From NCBI GenBank assembly GCA_963169255.1, contig CAUJEJ010000108.1, positions 1 to 32,873 of the forward strand: 32,873 nucleotides of DNA, written 5' to 3'. Made by a program: the position numbers and the translations under genes. Of this stretch, positions 1 through 6,863 are shown in pieces; the stretch's first letter is position 1; every line of letters begins with the position of its first letter. The notes below the pieces were generated by a model. The model searched no databases and was not told where the DNA came from. It saw only the letters and a list, made by a program, of their open reading frames with translations. The DNA is from Actinomycetota bacterium (GTDB lineage: Bacteria; Actinomycetota; Actinomycetes; S36-B12; UBA10799).

Positions 1-1
1 C

Positions 2-340
2 GACCCCGTCGCACCGCTGCTCCAGGTTGGCCCTGTACTGGAGCGACTTGGAGGCAAGCGATTCCTGTCCGCAGCCAAGCTCGCTATCGCCAACGATGGG
101 AGTGCGACGATCGCCATGTGGTCCGCTGGCCAGTGGTCCGGTGGACGAAAGAACTTGGTGCTACGCGCGGCCTCATGGACTCGGGAGGCGGGGGCGTCAG
201 CTGTCACGGGCGTGAATTTGCCCGGCGATAACTCGGCGTTCGACTTTGCGGCGAGCAGTAATGCCCGCAGGTACGTCGCTCAGGACGTCACAGCTGGACG
301 GAAGAGCGGGGTCTTCGCAGTGCACGGGCAGACCCGCTAG
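2..340 (+). CDS. C-terminal part of an unidentified protein (5' end outside window)
   Basis: An open frame enters from the left edge and stops with TAG at 338-340, giving 113 visible residues. I do not recognise the family. The visible part is rich in Ala, Gly and Ser, with short alternating hydrophobic stretches such as KLAIANDGSATIAMW followed by FAVHG near the end. That is compatible with a beta-rich exported domain (propeller or sandwich), but this is only an impression. No membrane segment or catalytic motif is visible. The gene converges with whiB, and a long hairpin lies between the two stops. An internal ATG at 116 could be proposed as a start, but the frame is coding-like upstream of it, so the gene most likely begins before this window. 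Confidence 0.55.
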   Translation, partial: DPVAPLLQVGPVLERLGGKRFLSAAKLAIANDGSATIAMWSAGQWSGGRKNLVLRAASWTREAGASAVTGVNLPGDNSAFDFAASSNARRYVAQDVTAGRKSGVFAVHGQTR

Positions 341-370
341 TCCAGCCCCTGCACTGTTCACGCGTTAAAC

Positions 371-413
371 CGTTTGTGGCCCGCAACGCCTAGAGCGTCG
401 CGGGCCACAAACG
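371..413. terminator. Bidirectional hairpin terminator between convergent genes
   Basis: Two 14-base arms (371-384 and 400-413) are perfectly complementary. The loop itself contains a smaller ACGC/GCGT stem, so the whole element is nearly one continuous 43-base hairpin. It lies between the stop of the first gene (340) and the stop of whiB (429). There is no clear T-run on either side. This matches the long U-tract-less terminators often predicted in Actinobacteria. Confidence 0.75.
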
Positions 414-428
414 GATGAGTTTGGGTGT

Positions 429-803
429 CTAGGAGACAACTCCCAGGGAGGTTGCGGAGACCGCGTTGGCGATCTCTTCAGCTGCAGCGACTGCGCCTTC
501 GCCACGCTGGCGGGGGAACTGTGCAAGTGCAATGCGAACGTAGATGCGCTCGCGCTCTTCCTCGGTGAGTCCGCCCCATACGCCGTAAGGCTCACGGGAA
601 CGAATCGAGTAATCAGCGCACTCGATGCGAACATCGCAACGGGCGCAGACTGCCTTGGCAGCACGATCGCGTCGTAGTCGGGCGAGCCCCCGCTCGTTCT
701 GTGGGTGAAAGAACAGCTCGGGATCTGCTTCCCGACAAGCTCCCTGCTCCTGCCATTCCCATGTGGCGTCAGCTGGAACCTGCGACAACGGCTGCTGTGG
801 CAT
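429..803 (-). CDS. WhiB-family iron-sulfur transcription regulator (WhiB3/WhiD-like)
   Basis: This 124-residue protein carries the full WhiB signature. Four cysteines (C23, C53, C56, C62) are spaced C-x29-C-x2-C-x5-C to bind a [4Fe-4S] cluster, followed by the GVWGG turn at 74-78 and a charged C-terminal segment (EEERERIYVRIA). WhiB proteins bind the primary sigma factor and act as redox- or NO-sensitive regulators; that is family knowledge. The W-x-W start, FFHP and EPYGVWGGL match WhiB3/WhiD better than WhiB1 or WhiB2, but I leave the symbol blank. The ATG at 803 is preceded by a strong AGGAGG (complement of 809-814), which fixes the start. The tail after residue 95 is Ala-rich and probably disordered. 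It is transcribed alone, with a 486-bp upstream gap. Confidence 0.93.
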   Translation of the reverse strand: MPQQPLSQVPADATWEWQEQGACREADPELFFHPQNERGLARLRRDRAAKAVCARCDVRIECADYSIRSREPYGVWGGLTEEERERIYVRIALAQFPRQRGEGAVAAAEEIANAVSATSLGVVS

Positions 804-1289
804 ACGTGCCTCCTGTTGAGGGCCTAAATAACTACTCTGCGTCGCTCCGGTTGAAGCGAGCCTTGCCTTGGCTTAATCCCGCTCCGTAACCAACTAGGTA
901 CGTGGCGTGAGAGGGAGACTACTTAGCGTCAGGGGAATCGGGGTCATCCGAACGGCTGATTTGAGCATCGGCCATTTGGCCGCGATTGTGCAGCGAGTAA
1001 CAGAACACTGTCCACAAGGTGGGGAATACCTGGGGAAAACTGCCGTAAAACGATGGGGATACCACTCTCTGTGTGCATATCGATTTAACGACTCGCACAG
1101 AGCTCAAGATTCGTTCAGTGGCGAAAGTTGCACTCATCGCTACCCTCTGCGTTCGAATTGGCATTCACCCAGTTGCCGTGCCGGATTGTTAAGAAATCGC
1201 CCTGCGTAACCCTGGGCTCCCGATGTCAGCGGCGGTTGTTTCCAATGCGGTGCGGGAGATTGTCCGGTTTCCGCTCTACACTCGCGCTC
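804..1289. other. Divergent intergenic region between whiB and DUF3039
   Basis: These 486 bp separate the divergent whiB and DUF3039 genes, and I find no convincing gene in them. They must hold the whiB promoter, but no -10/-35 pair stands out. A 9-bp arm (1067-1075) pairs with 1094-1102 with one G-T wobble, giving a hairpin or operator-like palindrome. A single DnaA-box-like octamer lies at 1009-1016. The right end holds the leaderless promoter of DUF3039. Such a long gap fits a heavily regulated whiB gene. Confidence 0.5.
1277..1282 (+). promoter_or_regulatory. -10 box TACACT, leaderless start of DUF3039
   Basis: A TANNNT hexamer ends 7 nt before the ATG at 1290 and no Shine-Dalgarno sequence is present. 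Transcription would therefore begin at or next to the start codon. No matching -35 element is clear. Confidence 0.55.
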
Positions 1290-1580
1290 ATGAGCGATCC
1301 CACCGCACCTTTGTCTCCGATGGAATCTCCGGCTCTCGGCACGGACACCTTGGTAGATGAACGCACTCAGGAGTTCACGGACGACGGCGACCACGATCGC
1401 TTTGCCCACTACGTGCGCAAAGAGAAGGTCCTTGAGAGTGCGATGACCGGCGAACCGGTGATCGCACTATGCGGAAAGGTGTGGGTTCCCGGGCGAGATC
1501 CGAACAAGTTCCCAATCTGCCCGGATTGCCAGGCGATCTACGAAGGGCTTCCGCCCGGTGGAGATGACGGCGGTAAGTAG
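1290..1580 (+). CDS. DUF3039 domain protein, putative zinc-binding
   Basis: This 96-residue protein matches the small actinobacterial DUF3039 family, whose function is unknown. The core runs from about residue 37 (RFAHYVRKEKVLESA) through ALCGKVWVPGRDP (59-71) to FPICPDCQAIYEGL (74-87). H40, C61, C77 and C80 could form one zinc site; this is my inference from their spacing. I chose the ATG at 1290 because conserved sequence begins just after it and a -10 box sits 7 nt upstream. A longer frame back to 1128 adds a stretch with no family resemblance. The N-terminal 30 residues are acidic and Pro/Ser-rich, probably flexible. The gene is divergent from whiB and followed by a hairpin. Confidence 0.85.
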   Translation: MSDPTAPLSPMESPALGTDTLVDERTQEFTDDGDHDRFAHYVRKEKVLESAMTGEPVIALCGKVWVPGRDPNKFPICPDCQAIYEGLPPGGDDGGK

Positions 1581-1594
1581 CGCGACGGACGCGG

Positions 1595-1616
1595 GGGTGG
1601 GAGATAGTGCCCACCC
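1595..1616 (+). terminator. Hairpin after DUF3039
   Basis: GGGTGGG at 1595-1601 pairs perfectly with CCCACCC at 1610-1616 around an 8-nt loop, 15 nt after the DUF3039 stop. No T-run follows. It is a likely terminator on position and stability. Confidence 0.5.
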
Positions 1617-1759
1617 GGCGCCCGTACCCGTGTCACGAAACTGGTTCCGATGCGTGTCGTGCTGAGGGTCGACGTTGCTGATCTGCTTCCATCCTCGTTG
1701 GGTAGCGGGAAGAGAGACCCGGCGCGCTGCGTGGTCGTCTAAGGATTCGGAGATAGCGA

Positions 1760-2416
1760 ATGTCAACTCCAGAACAACCGACAAGCACGGCACTACCTGG
1801 GGATGCTGTCGAACCGGCTGACTCCATCGTGTTTGAAGCCGAAGAACTGACGCCGGAAGAACAGCAAGCGCTCCTCGCCCGAATCGGGCGCGCGTGGTGG
1901 GTCGTGCTGGTTCTCGGTGTTATCAGCCTGTTGGTTGGCATCCTGATGCTGGTCCGGCCATTCACTGCGGTGAACATCGCCGCAATCATCTTTGGCATCT
2001 GGCTACTTGTCAGCGGCGTATTTCAGTTATTCCAAGCCTTCGACAGTCGTCTGGAGACGATCAGTCGAGTCCTGAACGCGATCACAGGTGTCATTGGAAT
2101 CGTGCTGGGCATTATCTGTTTGGAGAGCGTGGAAGGCCGCATTCAGCTCCTCATCCTGTTCCTCGCAATCTGGTGGATCATGCGCGGCATTGTGCAAATC
2201 GCTGTCGGCGCGAGCAATTCCGGCGGGGGCCTCTATATCTTCCTCGGAATTTTGGGGATCATCGCCGGTGTTGTCGTCTTGGTCTGGCCAATCGGATCGC
2301 TGACCGTTCTCACAGTTGTCGCCGGCATCTGGCTCGTTGTGCTCGGCCTGTTCGAGATCATCGCGTCGTTTCGGGTTCGGTCGTTGAATAAGAAGCCAGA
2401 AGTCGCGGTGCCGTAA
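1760..2416 (+). CDS. DUF308 / HdeD-family integral membrane protein
   Basis: A 218-residue protein with a hydrophilic acidic N-terminus (about residues 1-42) and then six closely spaced hydrophobic helices up to about residue 205, the layout of DUF308/HdeD proteins. Paired helices repeat the pattern of a hydrophobic stretch followed by Gly-Ile-Trp (FGIWLLVSGVFQL, LAIWWIMRGIVQI, VAGIWLVVLGLFEI), the internal duplication typical of the family. HdeD of Escherichia coli is linked to acid resistance; in Actinobacteria the role is unknown. The ATG at 1760 follows a GGAG at 1749-1752. A basic tail (RVRSLNKK) should be cytoplasmic. It is followed by a small hairpin and appears monocistronic. Confidence 0.85.
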   Translation: MSTPEQPTSTALPGDAVEPADSIVFEAEELTPEEQQALLARIGRAWWVVLVLGVISLLVGILMLVRPFTAVNIAAIIFGIWLLVSGVFQLFQAFDSRLETISRVLNAITGVIGIVLGIICLESVEGRIQLLILFLAIWWIMRGIVQIAVGASNSGGGLYIFLGILGIIAGVVVLVWPIGSLTVLTVVAGIWLVVLGLFEIIASFRVRSLNKKPEVAVP

Positions 2417-2443
2417 AGCAACACCGTTGTAGTTCGTCATTGT

Positions 2444-2464
2444 GGGTTTAATCGACGTAAACCC
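2444..2464 (+). terminator. Weak hairpin after the DUF308 gene
   Basis: GGGTTT (2444-2449) pairs with AAACCC (2459-2464) around a 9-nt loop, 28 nt after the stop codon. The stem is only 6 bp and has no T-run, so this is a tentative terminator. Confidence 0.35.
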
Positions 2465-2500
2465 CTAGCGGAATTTGCGACCGCAAGGTACTACTGACGT

Positions 2501-3244
2501 ATGAAGAAGTCACTGATGGCCTTGACCGCTATTGCCGCGTCCGCTGCCGGATACCTTGCCTACCGTCGTGCACAGACCGCTCCCGCTGTTACAAAAGCAG
2601 TCGAGACCGCAGCTGATGGTGTGTCCTATGTTGCGGCTTCAACCGCTTCGGTGACCGCAGACGTTGCTGAATCCGCAGCTGGGACGGTCGCCAAGACTGC
2701 AGAGAAGGCCTCCGCTGCCGCCGCAACTGCCGGCGAGGTCGCCGATGCCGCGGCAAAGACCGCGAGCCAGGCTGCGGATGTGGCTGCCCGCAAAGCCGCA
2801 GACGCTGCCGCAGAAGTTGCCCTAGCCGCAGAACAAGCTGCCGCGCGCACCGCTGACGCCGCCGACAAGGCCGCCATCAGTGCATCCGAGAGCGCATACG
2901 TTGCCGCAGAGACCATCGAGGATGTTGTAGAGCCGGCGGAGCTGACGCAGGGGCAGACCGCATTGAGCGACTCCGCCGTGGGGGAAGAGTCATCCGAGAA
3001 TCCGTCAGAGGAAAAAGCCAAGGCAAAGCCAGTTGCTAAGCCCGCGGGCGATGCGAAGGACGCCACGGCGAGTGAAAAGCCTGCGACCGCTTCGAAGGCG
3101 GCAGAACCGAAGCCTCGCCGAGCTGCCGCAAAGCCCACGAAGGCAGCTGCTCCAACACCTGCCTCGATTAAGCGCCCGGCGCCTAAGAAGAAGCCAGCTG
3201 CGGAGAAGGTTGGCGTAACTGCCGCCGCGCAGAAGGCGTCCTAG
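2501..3244 (+). CDS. Membrane-anchored Ala-rich helical protein with histone H1-like Lys/Pro/Ala tail
   Basis: I recognise no named family for this 247-residue protein. Three parts are visible. First, a short N-terminal hydrophobic segment (MKKSLMALTAIAASAAGYLAY) ending in RR, which is likely a membrane anchor rather than a cleaved signal. Second, a long region (about residues 30-145) made almost wholly of Ala, Asp, Lys, Glu and Val in heptad- or 11-mer-like runs (KAADAAAEVALAAEQAAA), expected to be one amphipathic helix or coiled coil. Third, an acidic patch (ESSENPSEEKAK) leading into a Lys/Pro/Ala tail with KPRRAAAKPTKAAAP and RPAPKKKPAAEK, like eukaryotic H1 tails and bacterial nucleoid proteins. 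Strong Ala bias also creates long open frames on the opposite strand. Start chosen at the ATG before KKSLMAL; the ribosome site is weak (AAGG, 12 nt upstream). Confidence 0.75.
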   Translation: MKKSLMALTAIAASAAGYLAYRRAQTAPAVTKAVETAADGVSYVAASTASVTADVAESAAGTVAKTAEKASAAAATAGEVADAAAKTASQAADVAARKAADAAAEVALAAEQAAARTADAADKAAISASESAYVAAETIEDVVEPAELTQGQTALSDSAVGEESSENPSEEKAKAKPVAKPAGDAKDATASEKPATASKAAEPKPRRAAAKPTKAAAPTPASIKRPAPKKKPAAEKVGVTAAAQKAS

Positions 3245-3317
3245 TCAACGACGCCGCACGGTTCGGGTTGGCACAGGATTGCTGCCGGATTTTTTGTTCC
3301 GGGGCGCGACCCCATAG

Positions 3318-3347
3318 TTCAACTTTCAAATAGTTCGCAGTTACGCT
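3318..3347 (+). promoter_or_regulatory. Possible sigma-70-type promoter of the acyl-CoA dehydrogenase gene
   Basis: TTCAAC at 3318-3323 and TACGCT at 3342-3347 are separated by 18 bp, a plausible -35/-10 pair. Transcription would start near 3354, giving a leader of about 100 nt before the GTG at 3452. Confidence 0.35.
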
Positions 3348-3451
3348 TGTGTCAGGCGGAACCGACGCGTCAGATGGACGTTGGGTGTTCCGCGGTACCG
3401 AACACTGGTGCGACTGCGCGCGTGCACGTCGCCGATGACGAGGAGTCGATT

Positions 3452-5248
3452 GTGGCCAGCTTGCTGTTCAATCCGAAGAATTACGACCCGACGTATCTCG
3501 ACGACGAATCGCGTCAGCAAATGAAGACGTTGGTTCAGTTCTTTGAAGACAAGGGCAAGGCCACTCTCAAGTCGGAGTACCACGCAGCCGAGTGGTACTC
3601 CGACTTTATCGACTTCGTCGCACGCGAGGGGCTGTTCGCTGGCGTGGCGACTCCAGCCGCTGTCGGGGATCTACTCGACGGCTCCCCGCAGACACGCTGG
3701 GACACAGCGCGCATCAACGAACTCAACGAGATCCTCGGGTTCTACTCTCTTGACCATTGGTATGCCTGGCAGGTCAGTGTCCTGGGCCTGGGTCCGGTCT
3801 GGACGAGCGACAACGAGGCTGCCAAGAAGTTGGTTGGCGAACTCCTGGCTGATGGCTCGATCTTCGGATTTGGGCTTTCAGAACAGACCCACGGTGCGGA
3901 CATCTACTCCACAGACATGATTCTGGAATCTGATGGCAAGGGTGGCTGGTACGCGACCGGTCCCAAGTACTACATCGGCAATGGAAACGTCGCCGGTCGT
4001 TTGAGTGTGTTCGGCAAGTTCGCCGACGACGATCCAGAGCGTCCGGGGGAGTACGTCTTCTTCCTCGCCGATACTCAGCACGCTGCGTACACCTGCCAGA
4101 AGAACGTGGTGCACGGCTCGATGTATGTCTCGGCGTTCCGGCTCGACAAGTACCCGGTTGCTCAGGCGGACGTCCTGCACACCGGAAAGGCAGCCTGGGA
4201 TGCCGCGCTTGCCACGATCAACGTGGGGAAGGTCAACCTCGGCTGGGCCAGCATCGGCATCAGCGAACACGCGTTCTACGAAGCGGTTGCGCACGCCAAC
4301 AACCGGATTCTGTACGGCAACGCCGTGACCGAGTTCCCGCACGTACGCCGGATGCTTGCCGACGCGTACGCGCGCCTCATCGCGATGAAGTTGTACGCCG
4401 TGCGTTCTGCGGACTATTTCCGTAGTGCTTCGCCCGACGATCGTCGTTACCTCCTCTTCAATCCCATCACCAAGATGAAGGTGTCGATGGAGGGTGAACG
4501 CGTCATCGACCTGCTGTGGGATGTCATCGCCGCACGTGGGTTCGAGAAGGACACGTACTTCGAACAGGCGGTTAGTCACATCCGCGCGCTGCCAAAGCTT
4601 GAGGGAACCGTCCACGTGAACTTGGCGCTGGCGTTGAAGTTCCTTCCGCAGTACCTCAACGCGGCGATCGGCCAGGGTGAGCAGTACGCGCCAATTCCTG
4701 CCCGAAACGACGCTGCAGATGACGACTACTTGTTTGCACAGGGCTCCGCGAGTGGGCTATCAAAGATCCCGTTCCACGACCCCAGGCCTGCGTTCGCGAG
4801 GTTCGAGCACCTGCCGAACGTCGCGACGTTCATCGAGCAGATGAACGCGATGGGGATGTTGGTTGCGACTAACCCGCCGAGCAAGGAGCAGTCCAAGGAT
4901 CTCGATTTCCTGCTTGACCTCGGGCAGCTCTTCACGCAGGTCGTCTACGCGCAACTCGTGTGTGAGTCTGCGGCGTTGGCACTCGACGGTGAGCCCGGCG
5001 GCAAGCGTGAGACAAGCGTTTCTGACTGCTCCGACTTGACTGAGGCTCACATCGACCGGGTGTTCGCTGTCTTCGTCAAGGACTTCAGTCAGTACGCGCT
5101 ATCCCTGAGTTCGCAGCCAGCGGCCACCGAGCAGCAGCGCGACCAAGCACTCGGGTTGATCAAGCATCCGGTGATTTCGCCGGATGCCGAGGCAGTGTTC
5201 GTAGAGGAAGTTCTCGCGCACGACGGCGCATATTCGATGGCGCCATAG
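3452..5248 (+). CDS. Acyl-CoA dehydrogenase, long (about 600 aa) actinobacterial type
   Basis: A 598-residue FAD-dependent acyl-CoA dehydrogenase, which introduces a trans-2 double bond into acyl-CoA during fatty-acid breakdown. The FAD/substrate segment FGFGLSEQTHGAD starts at residue 138 and GPKYYIGNGNVAGRLSVFGK follows. The helical domain contains RILYGNAVTEFPHVRRMLAD and a segment ending IRALPKLEGTVHVN. By analogy with the Y-E-G-T motif of medium-chain enzymes, E384 in LEGT is the likely catalytic base (inference). At about 600 residues it is longer than the classical 380-residue enzymes; the extra C-terminal helical part (from about 420) is typical of the large bacterial FadE type. The frame is open to 3347, but GAGGAG at 3440-3445 sits 6 nt before the GTG at 3452 and homology begins there (LLFNPKNYDP). 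Substrate chain length cannot be told. Confidence 0.9.
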   Translation: MASLLFNPKNYDPTYLDDESRQQMKTLVQFFEDKGKATLKSEYHAAEWYSDFIDFVAREGLFAGVATPAAVGDLLDGSPQTRWDTARINELNEILGFYSLDHWYAWQVSVLGLGPVWTSDNEAAKKLVGELLADGSIFGFGLSEQTHGADIYSTDMILESDGKGGWYATGPKYYIGNGNVAGRLSVFGKFADDDPERPGEYVFFLADTQHAAYTCQKNVVHGSMYVSAFRLDKYPVAQADVLHTGKAAWDAALATINVGKVNLGWASIGISEHAFYEAVAHANNRILYGNAVTEFPHVRRMLADAYARLIAMKLYAVRSADYFRSASPDDRRYLLFNPITKMKVSMEGERVIDLLWDVIAARGFEKDTYFEQAVSHIRALPKLEGTVHVNLALALKFLPQYLNAAIGQGEQYAPIPARNDAADDDYLFAQGSASGLSKIPFHDPRPAFARFEHLPNVATFIEQMNAMGMLVATNPPSKEQSKDLDFLLDLGQLFTQVVYAQLVCESAALALDGEPGGKRETSVSDCSDLTEAHIDRVFAVFVKDFSQYALSLSSQPAATEQQRDQALGLIKHPVISPDAEAVFVEEVLAHDGAYSMAP

Positions 5249-5266
5249 ATAGACGTTAAACACCGC

Positions 5267-5304
5267 TGATGCCCGGAGCGGATAGCTATACGCTCCGGGC
5301 ATCA
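5267..5304. terminator. Bidirectional terminator, perfect 14-bp stem
   Basis: Arms 5267-5280 and 5291-5304 are exactly complementary, with a 10-nt loop. The element lies between the convergent acyl-CoA dehydrogenase and ClC-type genes. The stop codon of the ClC gene (5286-5288) lies in the loop, so the hairpin overlaps the end of that reading frame. No T-run is present on either side. Confidence 0.8.
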
Positions 5305-6578
5305 GTCTGTGTAGACGACGCTGAGGTTGAGCCCATGAAGACCATCGCGATGCCGATGGCAACGAGTCCGAGGGCGATAGGGGCGGCGGCTCCCGCGACT
5401 TCTGCTAGGAGTCCCGCGGTCGCCAACGGCAGGCGGTAGCCAGCGCCGAGGAACGCGCACGCTCCGGCCAACGCCAGCAACGTGGGGTTCTCCAGACCCA
5501 GCACGGCCGCGACCAAGGTGCCGAGCAAGATCCCATTGACTGCCATCGAGGTGAACACGCCTCCGCCACCGCCGGCTGCAACGCAGAGCAGTACCGAGAT
5601 AGCTCGAATGACGAGAGCAGCGAGCAAGAGGCCAATTGCAGGTGTAACCCCGGACGACGGTAAGGCCCAGTCTGACGCGACATATCCAGGTCCGGCCGTG
5701 ATTGCTGAACCAGTGATGAGCCAGGCGCTCATCGCGAGCAGACTCAGCGCAACCCCAGCGAGAGCCGCCCGAAGGTACGGACGTGACCCGTCCTTGTAGG
5801 AGCGAGTGTGTTCCATGATCCATACAAACCCGCGCGCGCCTGCACCACATAAGACGCCAACAATCAGGACACCAATGATCTCCTTGGTGCCGATCTCGTG
5901 AGGCACGTACGTCATAAGGGATCGGGCATTCTTCGTCAGGGAAGCAGCCCCGAACGACGCACCAGCGGCCAGCACAGCGGGAATGAGGCGGCGGGCGTCA
6001 AGGCGATTCCGAAACGGCATTTCAAGCCCGTACAGTGCGCCGAGGATTGGTGAGGAGAAGACTGTCGCGATACCGGCGGAGGCGCCACACACAAGGAGCA
6101 GATTGCGGCCTTCCGGGCGAGCGAGGTAGTCCAGGCGGCCCCGGAAGAGTCGGCGCAAGAGGATGCCGATGGTGCTGCCAATCAAGACCGATTGCGACTC
6201 AAGGCCTTGAGAGCCACCGAGGCCCACGGTCGTCGCGCCCGACAAGATTCGGCCTGGTGTCTGCCGGGTCGGGTAGTGCTGGTCTGGGTGGTGGTAGTAG
6301 TGCGGGTAGAGCTCCGCTGTCCCGGGCTTGTTGGTTCCAGCGACTTTGAGGAGCGCAATTCGGGTGAGGACGAACACGGCCATCGCGGGCACCGCGAACC
6401 AGAGGCCGGGCAGTCCAAGCACGACGGTCTCAAGGAGGTAGTCCTCGATCAGTCGAACAACAAGCCCTACAACGAGACCTGTGAGTGCCCCAACGACGAC
6501 CGGAACGATGAGCAGGATTTGCCAGGTGAGCCGCGGATCGCGGTCGATCACTGGGTCTTCCGTCTCGATCCGGCTCAC
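5286..6578 (-). CDS. ClC-family chloride channel/transporter-like protein with divergent ion-binding motifs
   Basis: A 430-residue polytopic membrane protein with about ten hydrophobic helices and the ClC fold pattern. The segment at 118-134 (VGLGGSQGLESQSVLIG) aligns with the selectivity loop that normally reads G-R/K-E-G-P; E127 falls where the gating/proton glutamate lies. A later segment AAGGGGGVFTSMAVNG occupies the place of the G-x-F-x-P loop. The first ion motif (GSGIP in characterised proteins) appears replaced by GTNKPGTAELY at 81-91. Membership is therefore clear, but all three canonical chloride-coordinating motifs are altered, so ion specificity is uncertain. The N-terminus (15-20 residues) is cytoplasmic and acidic. 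There are no CBS domains. The GTG at 6578 is the start that includes the charged N-terminus; there is no strong ribosome site. It converges with the dehydrogenase gene and is probably transcribed alone. Confidence 0.85.
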   Translation of the reverse strand: MSRIETEDPVIDRDPRLTWQILLIVPVVVGALTGLVVGLVVRLIEDYLLETVVLGLPGLWFAVPAMAVFVLTRIALLKVAGTNKPGTAELYPHYYHHPDQHYPTRQTPGRILSGATTVGLGGSQGLESQSVLIGSTIGILLRRLFRGRLDYLARPEGRNLLLVCGASAGIATVFSSPILGALYGLEMPFRNRLDARRLIPAVLAAGASFGAASLTKNARSLMTYVPHEIGTKEIIGVLIVGVLCGAGARGFVWIMEHTRSYKDGSRPYLRAALAGVALSLLAMSAWLITGSAITAGPGYVASDWALPSSGVTPAIGLLLAALVIRAISVLLCVAAGGGGGVFTSMAVNGILLGTLVAAVLGLENPTLLALAGACAFLGAGYRLPLATAGLLAEVAGAAAPIALGLVAIGIAMVFMGSTSASSTQTDARSV

Positions 6579-6694
6579 AGTGAGTCAGCCTGACAGATTT
6601 ACGGTAGAAGTTGCTCCTTCGAATGCGCAGTGACGCTTGGTTGTGAGGCAGAGTCGGCCCAAGCGCGGGCCATCCGTGCAGACGTGCGGGCAAA

Positions 6695-6844
6695 GTGTTG
6701 ATCAAGGTCAACAAGCGCACTGGCAAGGTCACCGCAGTCGCTTCCACAACGGGAGCGAAGGCCAAGATCCGGATCCAAGCCGTCCCGGTGCGTGCGCCCT
6801 ACAACGCGTCGTCGTCGGTCTGGACTCGGACCTGGCGGTCCTAG
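6695..6844 (+). pseudogene. Remnant or very small ORF resembling the end of a secreted protein
   Basis: In the 285-bp gap between the ClC-type and dacB genes, a plus-strand frame reads 49 residues from GTG 6695: basic beta-strand-like sequence (LIKVNKRTGKVTAVAS), then AKIRIQAVPVRAPYNASSSVWTRTW and a stop. It looks like the C-terminal end of an exported beta-rich domain. Upstream in the same frame there is only a short non-descript stretch before a stop at 6644-6646, and there is no ribosome site. I read it as the tail of a decayed or deleted gene; a real short gene is possible. It converges with dacB, whose stop is 20 nt away. Confidence 0.35.
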
Positions 6845-6863
6845 CTCTGCTGGCCCGTTAGGG

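Noticed and set aside
1008-1016. DnaA-box-like CTGTCCACA near the whiB promoter
   Set aside because: A single imperfect box with no AT-rich region or dnaA/dnaN neighbours; not an origin.
2626-3138. Ala/Ser-rich minus-strand frame opposite the Ala/Lys-rich gene
   Set aside because: It mirrors GCN-rich codons of the plus-strand gene; no start signal or domain.
3878-4615. Minus-strand open frame of 245 codons inside the acyl-CoA dehydrogenase gene
   Set aside because: It is a shadow of the coding strand in a GC-rich gene; the plus-strand protein has clear catalytic motifs.
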